Part shown: piece by piece, positions 18,584 to 25,968 of the stretch
Layout of the letters: every line of letters begins with the position of its first letter
Position numbering within the stretch: the stretch's first letter is position 1
Assembly: GCF_001279775.1 (NCBI RefSeq)
Contig: NZ_LGDG01000287.1
Location: forward strand, 1-32,473
Origin: Streptomyces sp. MMG1533
GTDB lineage: Bacteria; Actinomycetota; Actinomycetes; Streptomycetales; Streptomycetaceae
Reading direction: 5' to 3'
Length of the DNA stretch: 32,473 nucleotides
Program-made: the position numbers and the translations under genes
The notes under the pieces: generated by a model
What the model was told of the DNA's origin: nothing
Databases searched by the model: none
What the model saw: only the letters and a program-made list of their open reading frames with translations

Positions 18584-20011
18584 TCAGGCTCCGCGCCTGA
18601 ACTGCTGGTTGGTGCCGGTGCCACAGCTCCACTGGATGAGCTTGGCGCCGTCGGCGGTGGACTTGTCCGACACGTCGAGGCACTTGCCGCTGAGACGTGA
18701 GACGAGGCGGACCCAGCCGTCACCGGCGTCCTGGAGCTGCCACTGCTGGTTGTTGCCGGTGCCGCAGGTCCACTGGATGATCGGGTTGCCGTTGGCGGTG
18801 GAGTTGTTGGCCACGTCCAGGCACTTGCCGCTGTGCCGGGCGACCAGCTGGACGTATCCGCTGCCCATGTCCTTGAACCACCACGCCTGGTTCATGCCGC
18901 CGTTGCAGGTGTACTGGGTGATCTGGGTGCCGTCGTCCAGGGACCTGCTGGGCACGTCGAGGCACTTGTTGCTGTGGCGTGCGGTGACCGTCTCCCAGGG
19001 CCCGCCGACGCCGTCGACCTTGCCGGCCGAGGTGTCGATGTTGATCTGCGCGAACCAGTCCATGGTCATCGTGGTGTCGGTGGGGAACTCCAGCGGCAGC
19101 CAGACGTACTTCGAGGCGTTGACGTTCTGGCCGAAGGAGTTGCCCCAGCGGTCGCCCATGTAGAGGTACTCGGTGCCCGTGGTGCCCTGCACGGGCAGGA
19201 CGAACGTGGTCTGGGAGCCGTAGGCGGTGGAGTCTCCGACGTTCTGCAGGTCGCTCCAGGTGCCGGTGATGCTGGAGGCGGTCGCGTACATCTGCTGGTT
19301 GGGCCGCCAGCCGGTGGCGGTGGAGGTCAGCAGGAAGTAGACGCCGTTGCGCTTGAACAGTGCCGGGGCTTCGCGCAGCTGGCCGGGCCAGAGCAGTTGC
19401 ACACGGCTTTCGACGGTGAGGTAGTCGGGGCTGAGGCGGTAGATGTGCAGGTCGCGGTTTTCGCGGGCGGCCGAGATCATGTAGCCGGTGCCGTCGTCGT
19501 CCGTGTAGACGGTGATGTCGCGGGACATGTAGCCCAGCGGTCGGAAGCTGCCCTGCCAGGTGTAGTCGCCGTCGATGGTGTCGGAGACGGCGACGGCGGC
19601 GCGGGCCTGGGTGTAGTCGGTGGCCAGCTCCTTGTGCATCCACATGACGAACTTGCCGGTGGCGCTGTTGTACATGACCTTGGGGCGCTCGATGTTGGCC
19701 GTGGCGAGCTCCGGGTCGGTGGCCTGGGTCAGGACATGGCGTCGGAACTCCCAGGTCTTCAGGTCGGTCGAGCGGTAGGCGGACACATACCGGAAGGAGT
19801 TGTCCTCGTTGCGGTTCTCACCGAACCAGTAGTAGTAGGAACCGACCTTGATCACACCGCCGCCGTGGGCGTGCACCACGGCTCCGGTGGTGTCGGTGAA
19901 CTGGGTTCCGTTGGAGATCGTGACGGTCGCCGCGTGCGCGGTGCCGGTCACGAGGGCCTGGGGGACGAGGCTGAGGAACACGGCGAGCATGAGTAGCCAG
20001 GCACGGCGCAT
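18584..20011 (-). CDS. Secreted GH43-family hydrolase (exo-beta-1,3-galactanase-like) with ricin/CBM13 module
   Basis: The 475-residue protein begins with a signal peptide ending TGTAHA (about residue 27). The next ~320 residues form a GH43-type five-bladed propeller with HAHGGGVIKVGSYYYWFGENR, the opening typical of subfamily 24 exo-beta-1,3-galactanases. It continues with NIERPKVMYNSATGKFVMWMH and REAPALFKRNGVYFLLTS, where the E of REAP is the likely acid residue. The last ~120 residues are a ricin-type beta-trefoil with three K-C-L-D-V repeats and QAWWF, QQWQL and QQFRR as QxW-type ends. The likely action is release of galactose units from beta-1,3-galactan side-chain cores. The ATG at 20011 has GGGAAAG upstream. 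It is divergent from the second hydrolase. Galactanase specificity is inferred. Confidence 0.85.
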   Translation of the reverse strand: MRRAWLLMLAVFLSLVPQALVTGTAHAATVTISNGTQFTDTTGAVVHAHGGGVIKVGSYYYWFGENRNEDNSFRYVSAYRSTDLKTWEFRRHVLTQATDPELATANIERPKVMYNSATGKFVMWMHKELATDYTQARAAVAVSDTIDGDYTWQGSFRPLGYMSRDITVYTDDDGTGYMISAARENRDLHIYRLSPDYLTVESRVQLLWPGQLREAPALFKRNGVYFLLTSTATGWRPNQQMYATASSITGTWSDLQNVGDSTAYGSQTTFVLPVQGTTGTEYLYMGDRWGNSFGQNVNASKYVWLPLEFPTDTTMTMDWFAQINIDTSAGKVDGVGGPWETVTARHSNKCLDVPSRSLDDGTQITQYTCNGGMNQAWWFKDMGSGYVQLVARHSGKCLDVANNSTANGNPIIQWTCGTGNNQQWQLQDAGDGWVRLVSRLSGKCLDVSDKSTADGAKLIQWSCGTGTNQQFRRGA

Positions 20012-20113
20012 CGAGGGTCTTTCCCTTTCACTCGGCTGCCTTGGCGATCCCGGTGAAGGAAACAAGGCAGACCACAACCGATCAAAATTCGGCTGAATCG
20101 AACGCTGCCGCAC

Positions 20114-20143
20114 ATCAGACTGCCTGTTACGGAAGTGCGTCAA
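20114..20143 (-). promoter_or_regulatory. Candidate promoter of the GH43 gene
   Basis: Read on the minus strand, TTGACG (20143-20138) and TCTGAT (20119-20114) are separated by 18 nt. This puts transcription start near 20107 and gives a leader of about 95 nt. Confidence 0.45.
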
Positions 20144-20400
20144 GAGTGTGAACGTCACTGATGTCCGTATCGACGAAGACGGTGTGCGGCGCGGCTGGGC
20201 GCCCCCTGGCCAATTCGCTCGACGGCGGATTCCGCCGCAGGTCAGCCCGTTGTCGTGGCCGCTGATCAAGATTTGGTGAAGGAAAGTTGCTCCCCCTTGC
20301 GCCCGGCGTCACAACTCTTCGGCAGTGGCCGCCTTGGGGTGAGTCGAGGGGCCGGGGTGATGCCCGATGGGGCCGTGCCGGCCCGGTTTTGTCCGTTCTA

Positions 20401-20430
20401 TTGACTTCAATTCGGGCGTGTCGCTACCGT
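20401..20430 (+). promoter_or_regulatory. Candidate promoter of the (alpha/alpha)6 hydrolase gene
   Basis: TTGACT (20401-20406) and TACCGT (20425-20430) are 18 nt apart, a good vegetative-type promoter. The predicted start near 20437 puts the adjacent palindrome directly downstream of +1. Confidence 0.55.
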
Positions 20431-20441
20431 CGCGCAGAATT

Positions 20442-20456
20442 TCGAACGCCGTTCGA
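20442..20456. promoter_or_regulatory. Operator candidate 1, CGAAC-N3-GTTCG
   Basis: A perfect 15-bp palindrome TCGAACG-C-CGTTCGA just after the predicted transcription start, followed by further TCGAACG and ATCGAA half-sites to about 20474. The same motif recurs at 24334 and 25880 within this locus. Confidence 0.55.
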
Positions 20457-20502
20457 TACGTCGAACGAATCGAATGTGGCGTGTGCGACGGAGGACACCC
20501 CT

Positions 20503-23500
20503 ATGCGCGACCGATCCCCCAGACGTGGCAGACCCTTGGCGGCTGCCCTGTCCAGCTCGATCCTGTCGGTGGCCCTGCTGGCCGGAGGGCCTGGGGCGGG
20601 TACCGCTCAGGCGGCCGACGACCCCAACGCGGTCGCTCTCGACAAGGACGCGATCCTCGCTGCCAACCAGCTCGACGAGCCGCAGTGGTACAAGGACAAC
20701 ATCCCGTTCCTGGACACCCCCGACAACACCATCGACGAGGTCTACTACTACCGGTGGAGCACCTACAAGCGCGCGCTCCGCTACACCGTGCCGGGCACCG
20801 GCTACGTGTCGACCGAGTACGACGTGCCGATCGGCTACGCCGGGAACCCGTACACCGCGCTCCCGGACGCCACCGGCTACCACCTCCTGGACGGGCGCTG
20901 GCTGCACAACCGCGAGTACGCCGGTGACTACCTGGACTTCTGGCTGCGCGGGGCGGGCAACTCGGGCGCGCGGAACTTCAGCGAGTGGATCACCAGCGCC
21001 GCGTACCAGCGCTTCCTGGTCACCGGTGACGCGACCGAGATCAAGGCCGAACTCCCGCAGCTCATCGCGCTGTACAAGAGGTGGGACTCGAACTCCACCA
21101 ACGACATCACGGTGAACGGCACGGCCTCCACCAGCGACCTGTACCACCAGACCCCGCTGTCGGACGCCACGGAATACACCGAGACGTCGATGCACAGCAG
21201 CAACTGGTTCAGCGGCGGCCCCGGCTACCGGCCCACGATCAACGCGTACATGTTCGGCGCCGCCCAGGCGATCAGCAAGATCGCCACCATGACCGGGGAC
21301 AGCGCGACCGCGACCGAGTACAGCGACAAGGCCGCGTCGCTCAAGGCCGGCGTGCAGAACTCGCTCTGGGACCCGCAGCGTCAGTTCTTCATGCAGGTCT
21401 ACAACACGAACAGCACCAACGGCACCCTGAAGCAGACCAGGACGACCTGGCGTGAGGCGATGGGCTTCGCCCCCTGGGCGTTCAATCTGCCCGACGCGCA
21501 GTACTCCACGGCGTGGAAGTACCTGACGGACCCGAAGCGGTTCGGGGCGGCGTTCGGGCCCACGACGCTGGAGCGGGTGCACGACTTCGAGGCCGAGCAG
21601 GCCGCCGTCACACATGCGAACATCCACGACTCGTCGACGGCCTCCAACGGCAAGTACGTCGGACAGATCGACTTCGCCGACAGCGAGGTCACCTTCACCG
21701 TGGACGCGCCCGGAAACGGGACGTATCCGGTGACGGTCCACTACGCCAACGGCACCTCGAGCACCTCGACCCACAACGTCGTCGTGAACGGCGACACCGC
21801 CAACCCGGTCACCGTCAGCTACGCCCCCACCGGCAGCTGGGGCCAGTTCTCGGAGTCGAAGTCCGTCACCGTGCAGGTCCCGATGAAGGCCGGCGCCAAC
21901 ACGCTGAAGTTCACCAAGGGAACGGGCTTCGCCGAGCTCGACCGGATCGCTGCGAACCCCTACTTCAACTACCAGGCGATCCCCGCCACCCAGAACCGCG
22001 ACGACGCCAACTGCTGCCACTGGAACGGCCCGAGCTGGCCGTTCGAGACGAGCCAGATCCTGACCGGCATGGCGAACCTGCTCCAGGACTACCCGGCGCA
22101 GAGCTACGTCACCAAGCAGGACTACCAGACCATGCTGACCCAGTTCGCCGACCTCCAGCACAAGGACGGCAAGCCCTACGTCGCCGAGGCCGCCAACGGT
22201 GACACCGGCGACTGGATCTACGACGGCTTCAACTTCAGCGAGCACTACAACCACTCCAGCTTCAACGACCTGGTGCTCTCCGGTCTGCTGGGCATCAAGC
22301 CCCAGGCGGGCAACACGCTGGTCCTGAAGCCGCTGATCCCGTCCGGCTGGGACTACTTCGCGGCGGAGAACGTGCCCTACCACGGGCACAACCTCTCGAT
22401 CCGCTGGGACCGGGACGGCACGCACTACGGCAAGGGCACCGGCCTGCAGGTCTTCCAGGACGGTGTGCGCATCCACCAGTCCTCGACGGTCGGCAACACC
22501 ACCGTGAACGTGGCCGCCCCCGCCACCCCGGCGCAGCCCGCGCGGATGATGAACGTGGCGGCCAACCCGCTGACCGCCGAGCAGGACTGGCTCGGCCGCA
22601 CGGTCACGCAGCCCTACCCGAAGGCCTTCGCCTCCTACACCAACACCGTCTCCAACGGTCCGCACTGCCACAGCGGCCAGACCTGCAAGCCCACCACCTT
22701 CGACGCCCCGCTGCGGGCCACCGACGGCTGGATCCGCTACGACAAGATCCCCGACGACCGGTGGACCAACTCCGGCTCACCGAACGCCACCGACCACCTC
22801 GGAGTCGACTTCGGCGCACCGCGGAAGATCAACGAGGTCAAGTTCTACACCTACGACGACGGCGCGAACATCCGCGTTCCGGCGAGCTACACCGTCCAGT
22901 ACCTCAAGGACGGCGTGTGGACGTCCGTCCCCAGCCAGGTCAAGAGCCCGGCCACACCGAGAGCGAACAACTCGAACGAGGTGACCTTCCCGACGATCAC
23001 GACCTCCCAGTTCCGCGTCGTCTTCACGCCGCAGGCAGGCAAGTTCGTCGGCGTCACCGAGCTGGAGTCGTGGTACCCGGAGACACCGGCGGTGAGGATC
23101 GTCAACAAGAACAGCGGCCTGGAGCTCGGCATCGCCGGCTCCTCGATCGCCGCCGGAGGTGCTGTCCAGCAGCAGACGGCCAACACCACGGCCAACCACC
23201 GATGGGCGGTCGCCCCCGCGGAGAACGGCTACTACAAGATCTTCAACTCCAACAGCGGCCAGGTCCTCGGCATCAAGGACGCCTCCAAGACGGCCGGTGC
23301 CACCGCGCTGCAGTGGGGCGACACCCTCACCGCCGACCATTTGTGGTCCGTGGTGGACGCCGGTAACGGCTACTGCAAACTCGTCAACAAGAACAGCGGC
23401 ATGGTCCTGGGCATCGACGGGATGTCCACATCATCGGGGGCCGCGGCCCTGCAGTGGGACGACAACGGCACCGCCGACCATCTGTGGCGGCTCGTCACCG

Positions 23501-23529
23501 ACGACGGCGCCACACCGTTCAACTCCTAG
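20503..23529 (+). CDS. Secreted (alpha/alpha)6-barrel glycoside hydrolase (MGH1/GH63-like) with CBM35, F5/8C and ricin modules
   Basis: The 1008-residue protein starts at an ATG with GGAGG 8 nt upstream. A signal peptide ends GTAQA at about residue 37. The (alpha/alpha)6 domain of MGH1/GH63 type runs from about 60 to 690. Its motifs are the DATEYTE segment (a candidate acid), RFGAAFGPTT near 346-355, WNGPSWP at 507-513, and FSEHYNHSSFND near its end (a candidate base). A CBM35-like module is inserted at about 361-483, beginning EAEQAA and ending AELDRI. After the barrel come a discoidin/F5/8C-like domain (about 685-860, LGVDFGAPRKINEVKFYTYDD) and a ricin-type trefoil (about 864-1000) with repeated NKNSG-x-x-LGI units. 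Substrate is unknown; the context suggests plant or fungal galactan or arabinan-type glycans. Confidence 0.88.
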   Translation: MRDRSPRRGRPLAAALSSSILSVALLAGGPGAGTAQAADDPNAVALDKDAILAANQLDEPQWYKDNIPFLDTPDNTIDEVYYYRWSTYKRALRYTVPGTGYVSTEYDVPIGYAGNPYTALPDATGYHLLDGRWLHNREYAGDYLDFWLRGAGNSGARNFSEWITSAAYQRFLVTGDATEIKAELPQLIALYKRWDSNSTNDITVNGTASTSDLYHQTPLSDATEYTETSMHSSNWFSGGPGYRPTINAYMFGAAQAISKIATMTGDSATATEYSDKAASLKAGVQNSLWDPQRQFFMQVYNTNSTNGTLKQTRTTWREAMGFAPWAFNLPDAQYSTAWKYLTDPKRFGAAFGPTTLERVHDFEAEQAAVTHANIHDSSTASNGKYVGQIDFADSEVTFTVDAPGNGTYPVTVHYANGTSSTSTHNVVVNGDTANPVTVSYAPTGSWGQFSESKSVTVQVPMKAGANTLKFTKGTGFAELDRIAANPYFNYQAIPATQNRDDANCCHWNGPSWPFETSQILTGMANLLQDYPAQSYVTKQDYQTMLTQFADLQHKDGKPYVAEAANGDTGDWIYDGFNFSEHYNHSSFNDLVLSGLLGIKPQAGNTLVLKPLIPSGWDYFAAENVPYHGHNLSIRWDRDGTHYGKGTGLQVFQDGVRIHQSSTVGNTTVNVAAPATPAQPARMMNVAANPLTAEQDWLGRTVTQPYPKAFASYTNTVSNGPHCHSGQTCKPTTFDAPLRATDGWIRYDKIPDDRWTNSGSPNATDHLGVDFGAPRKINEVKFYTYDDGANIRVPASYTVQYLKDGVWTSVPSQVKSPATPRANNSNEVTFPTITTSQFRVVFTPQAGKFVGVTELESWYPETPAVRIVNKNSGLELGIAGSSIAAGGAVQQQTANTTANHRWAVAPAENGYYKIFNSNSGQVLGIKDASKTAGATALQWGDTLTADHLWSVVDAGNGYCKLVNKNSGMVLGIDGMSTSSGAAALQWDDNGTADHLWRLVTDDGATPFNS

Positions 23530-23593
23530 CCGGTCCTAGCCGGTCCTAGCCGGTCCTAGCCGGTCCTGGCCGGTCCTGGCCGGTCCTGGCCGG
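23526..23593. repeat. 10-bp tandem repeat overlapping the hydrolase stop codon
   Basis: Unit CTAGCCGGTC occurs four times exactly, then as CTGGCCGGTC twice, then a partial seventh copy. The first unit supplies the gene's TAG stop. Because 10 is not a multiple of 3, the four TAGs fall in all three forward frames. Confidence 0.9.
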
Positions 23594-23607
23594 CGGACCA
23601 GCACCCT

Positions 23608-23640
23608 GAGCCGGGCCTCGGGAGTCCCGAGGCCCGGCTC
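23608..23640 (+). terminator. Strong hairpin terminator after the hydrolase gene
   Basis: A perfect 15-bp stem (GAGCCGGGCCTCGGG) with an AGT loop, 79 bp after the stop codon and just after the 10-bp repeats. Confidence 0.85.
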
Positions 23641-23677
23641 TGCCTGCCGGAAAACTGTGCACGGAAAACTGTGGATG

Positions 23678-23742
23678 GGAAGGCGCCCGGGGAAGGCGCA
23701 CGGGGAAGGCGCACGGGTAAGGCGCGCAGGGAAGGCGCCCGG
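23678..23742. repeat. Degenerate 12-14 bp tandem repeat array
   Basis: About five units of the form GGGAAGGCGC(C/A)C(G), with single-base differences and one GGGTAAGGCGCGCA variant. It lies in apparent noncoding DNA. Confidence 0.7.
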
Positions 23743-24329
23743 GGTGCCGCAACGCGCCGGACACCGGCGAGATCGTGCGCAGGCTGCAGGAGGAGAGCCG
23801 CGTAGTCGCCCCCGGGGATTCGGGCCCGCAGAGCGCCGCCGGCGCCCGCCGGCGCCCGCCTGCGGCCTGCACGCCCTCGACTTCGCCGAAGGGCTGCAAC
23901 GCCTGATGCCCGGTTACGAGCGGGGGGTTGGGCCGAGCTGGGACCGGGCGCCGGGGCAGACCGTCGCGCGTTCGCGGGCGTCGCGGCGTCGGCACTCCGG
24001 TGCTGTCGTAGGCCGTCTGCGCGGCAGCTCGGCCTTGCCCGGTGGCGGGTGCGGTCGGTGCCAGGGATCCGCGCGGAACCAGCCGCCGCGGCGCTGAAAG
24101 CCACTCGGCTTGTTGGGGATCACCTGGGCCAAGGTGAGAAGGAGGGCGCCGGCCGGTTCGGTCATGGGCGCACCGGGTCGGCCTGACGCCGTGTCAGGCC
24201 GCTGATGTGCGTGCCGGTGCACCGGTCGGCGTCGGCCTGGCCCATGTGGTGGTGGAGCAAGCGGCCAACGGCCCGGCAACGTCGCGGATGTTCCTCCGGT
24301 GGTACCCATGAACAACGCCCACATTCGAT

Positions 24330-24350
24330 ACTTCGGACACGGTTCGAAGT
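24330..24350. promoter_or_regulatory. Operator candidate 2, CGAAC-N3-GTTCG type
   Basis: ACTTCGGAC-N3-GTTCGAAGT has 9-bp arms with one mismatch. The inner core at 24334-24346 matches the same consensus as the hydrolase and binding-protein promoters. It overlaps the expected -35 position of a TAGGGT box at 24365-24370. Confidence 0.5.
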
Positions 24351-24507
24351 TTCGTTGCTGAAGATAGGGTCGCTCCGCAAGCGCGTCAACCCCTTTTGGC
24401 CGGGGCGTTTGTCTTGGGGGGCCGGTTCCTCCGGTGCCGGTGATCGCTGCGAGCCCGGCCGTACCGGCACGTTATTTAACCGTGACGACTTCCCGCTGCA
24501 ATCCTCT

Positions 24508-24538
24508 TGACCGCCATGAATTGTTAGCGCTCACAATG
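24508..24538 (+). promoter_or_regulatory. Promoter with lac-type operator upstream of the LacI-family gene
   Basis: AATTGTTAGCGCTCACAATG (24519-24538) differs from the ideal symmetric lac operator by essentially one inner position per half. It overlaps a TTGACC -35 box (24508-24513) with CACAAT as a possible -10 at 18 nt. A LacI-family repressor is encoded about 230 bp downstream, so autoregulation is likely. Confidence 0.75.
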
Positions 24539-24590
24539 ACCTCCACGCCCCATCGGGCGGCAAAGCCACAACCAAGGAGGTGTGACCGAC

Positions 24591-24692
24591 ATGACCGCAA
24601 GGCCCCGGCTCGCCTCTCTGGCAGGAAGGAACGGATCGCACGGACGGTTGCCGGCCCGCCGGTCGGCACGGCCCCCACGGGGGCCGGCGTGA
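24591..24692 (+). CDS. Possible leader peptide ORF (33 aa) upstream of the LacI-type gene
   Basis: An ATG 10 nt after AAGGAGG opens a 33-codon frame ending in TGA. It lies between the lac-type operator and the regulator start. The product is very basic (MTARPRLASLAGRNG...), with no similarity I recognise. A GGCCCC/GGGGCC hairpin sits at its 3' end (24670-24685). It may be a regulatory leader ORF or chance. Confidence 0.3.
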   Translation: MTARPRLASLAGRNGSHGRLPARRSARPPRGPA

Positions 24693-24763
24693 ATCCGTCC
24701 ACGCGGGAACACCCGCAGTCACCGCAGGTCTTATCGGCAGACGACAGCCAAGGAGGTACGGCC

Positions 24764-25837
24764 GTGGCCCAACCGCAGCTTCGGCCGCCGACCATGGCAG
24801 ACGTCGCACGACTGGCGGGCGTGTCCCACCAGACCGTGTCCCGGGTGCTGGCGGACCACCCCAACGTCCGGGACGAGACAAGGACAAAGGTGCTGCGTGC
24901 GATCGAGGAGATGGGTTACCGGCGCAACTCCTCCGCACGAGCCCTGGCCACCCGCCGCACCCGCACCCTGGGTGTGGTCGCCTCCGACACCACCCTCTAC
25001 GGGCCGGCCAGCACCCTGTTCGCGCTCGAGGAGGCGGCACGGGCCGAGGGGTACCTCGTCTCCACGGTCAGCGTGCGCAAGCTGACCGTCGAGACCCTCT
25101 CCGAAGCCCTGGACCACCTCGGCGACGGCGGGGTGGAGGGAGTCGTCGCCATCGCCCCCCAGCGATCGGCGGTCGAGGCCCTGGCCGGACTGCGCCATCC
25201 GTTCCCGGTGGTGACCGTGGGAAGCGGGGCCGGCATGGGCATCCCTTGCGTCACGGTGGACCAACACCTGGGCGCACGGCTGGCCACCGGTCATCTGCTG
25301 GCGGCCGGTCACCGCACGGTCTGGCATCTCGCCGGGCCCGAGGACTGGCAGGAGGCCGCCGACCGGGCGGCAGGCTGGCGGTCGACCCTCGAAGAGGGCG
25401 GTATCGAGCCGCCGTTGGTGCTGCGCGGAGACTGGAGTCCGCTGTCGGGTTACCGTGCCGGCCAGGAACTGGCGGGCTGGGTGGGGCGAGGGCTGACCGC
25501 GGTCTTCGTCGCCAACGACCAGATGGCACTGGGAGCGTTGCGGGCCCTGCGGGAAGCGGGCGTGCGAACGCCCGAGGATGTCGCCGTGGTCGGCTTCGAC
25601 GACATCCCGGAGGCGGAGTTCTTCGCGCCTCCGCTCACCACGGTCCGGCAGGACTTCTCGGCCGTGGGCAAGCACAGCATCGCCCTGCTCCTGGATCTCA
25701 TCGAGGGCCGGGCGCACCCCGCAACGCCCCGGATCGCCATCGAACCCCAACTCGTCGTCCGCGCCAGTACCTTCCCTCACACACCTCAACACACCACCCG
25801 GAGCAGCCCCCTTCAACCGGAGGGTGCTCCCCACTGA
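24764..25837 (+). CDS. LacI-family transcriptional regulator
   Basis: The 357-residue regulator has the LacI HTH at residues 11-35 (MADVARLAGVSHQTVSRVL), the hinge helix SSARALATRRT and a periplasmic-binding-like core ending VVGFDDIPEAEFFAPPLTTVRQD. The recognition helix has His22-Gln23...Arg27 where LacI has Tyr-Gln...Arg, consistent with binding a TGTGAGC-like half-site such as the one found upstream. I chose the GTG at 24764 because AGGAGG lies 7 nt before it and the HTH starts right after; the in-frame ATG at 24536 inside the operator would add 76 unconserved residues. It is followed by the importer genes, so the sugar taken up is probably its inducer. Confidence 0.93.
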   Translation: MAQPQLRPPTMADVARLAGVSHQTVSRVLADHPNVRDETRTKVLRAIEEMGYRRNSSARALATRRTRTLGVVASDTTLYGPASTLFALEEAARAEGYLVSTVSVRKLTVETLSEALDHLGDGGVEGVVAIAPQRSAVEALAGLRHPFPVVTVGSGAGMGIPCVTVDQHLGARLATGHLLAAGHRTVWHLAGPEDWQEAADRAAGWRSTLEEGGIEPPLVLRGDWSPLSGYRAGQELAGWVGRGLTAVFVANDQMALGALRALREAGVRTPEDVAVVGFDDIPEAEFFAPPLTTVRQDFSAVGKHSIALLLDLIEGRAHPATPRIAIEPQLVVRASTFPHTPQHTTRSSPLQPEGAPH

Positions 25838-25879
25838 GCGGTACCGACCGTCTTCCACCTCTAGGTGTGGTCGATATTC

Positions 25880-25892
25880 CGAACGATGATCG
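25880..25892. promoter_or_regulatory. Operator candidate 3, CGAAC-N3-GATCG
   Basis: The third copy of the locus palindrome (one mismatch), 77 bp before the binding-protein start. It sits inside a larger GTCGAT-N13-ATCGAC inverted repeat (25870-25894). Confidence 0.5.
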
Positions 25893-25968
25893 ACAGGCTG
25901 GACGCAGTGTGGCCGGTCCCATCGAGTACGAGCGGTCCGTCCGGACCGGCACTTCAAAGGAGAAGAAC

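Larger units (their letters stand above)
20012..20502. other. 491-bp divergent intergenic region of the two hydrolase genes
   Basis: No gene is seen. It holds a candidate promoter for each hydrolase gene. On the rightward side it has the palindrome TCGAACG-C-CGTTCGA plus extra TCGAACG and ATCGAA half-sites. A single TCGAACG half-site and a small ATTC-GGCT-GAAT dyad lie near 20086-20102 on the GH43 side. Confidence 0.6.
23530..24763. other. 1.2-kb region without a confident gene before the LacI-type regulator
   Basis: After the terminator there is a doubled GGAAAACTGTG, then five degenerate 12-14 bp units (GGGAAGGCGC-rich, about 23678-23741). Next are some 550 bp with only low-complexity, arginine/proline-rich frames on both strands, which I do not call. 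From about 24320 it carries regulatory DNA: operator candidate 2, a TAGGGT -10-like box at 24365, a lac-type operator, and a leader ORF. The middle part could be a decayed gene or transferred fragment. Confidence 0.5.

Noticed and set aside
23526..23593. A CRISPR-like array
   Set aside because: The units are 10 bp and directly adjacent without spacers, so this is a simple tandem repeat.
23546..24324. Several overlapping open frames on both strands (100-180 codons)
   Set aside because: All are Arg/Pro/Gly-rich low-complexity, without ribosome sites or family motifs. I could not recognise a transposase or any other remnant.
24434..24763. An N-terminal extension of the LacI-type regulator from GTG 24434 or ATG 24536
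   Set aside because: The ATG lies inside the operator with no ribosome site, the extra residues are unconserved-looking, and GTG 24764 has an excellent AGGAGG immediately before the HTH.
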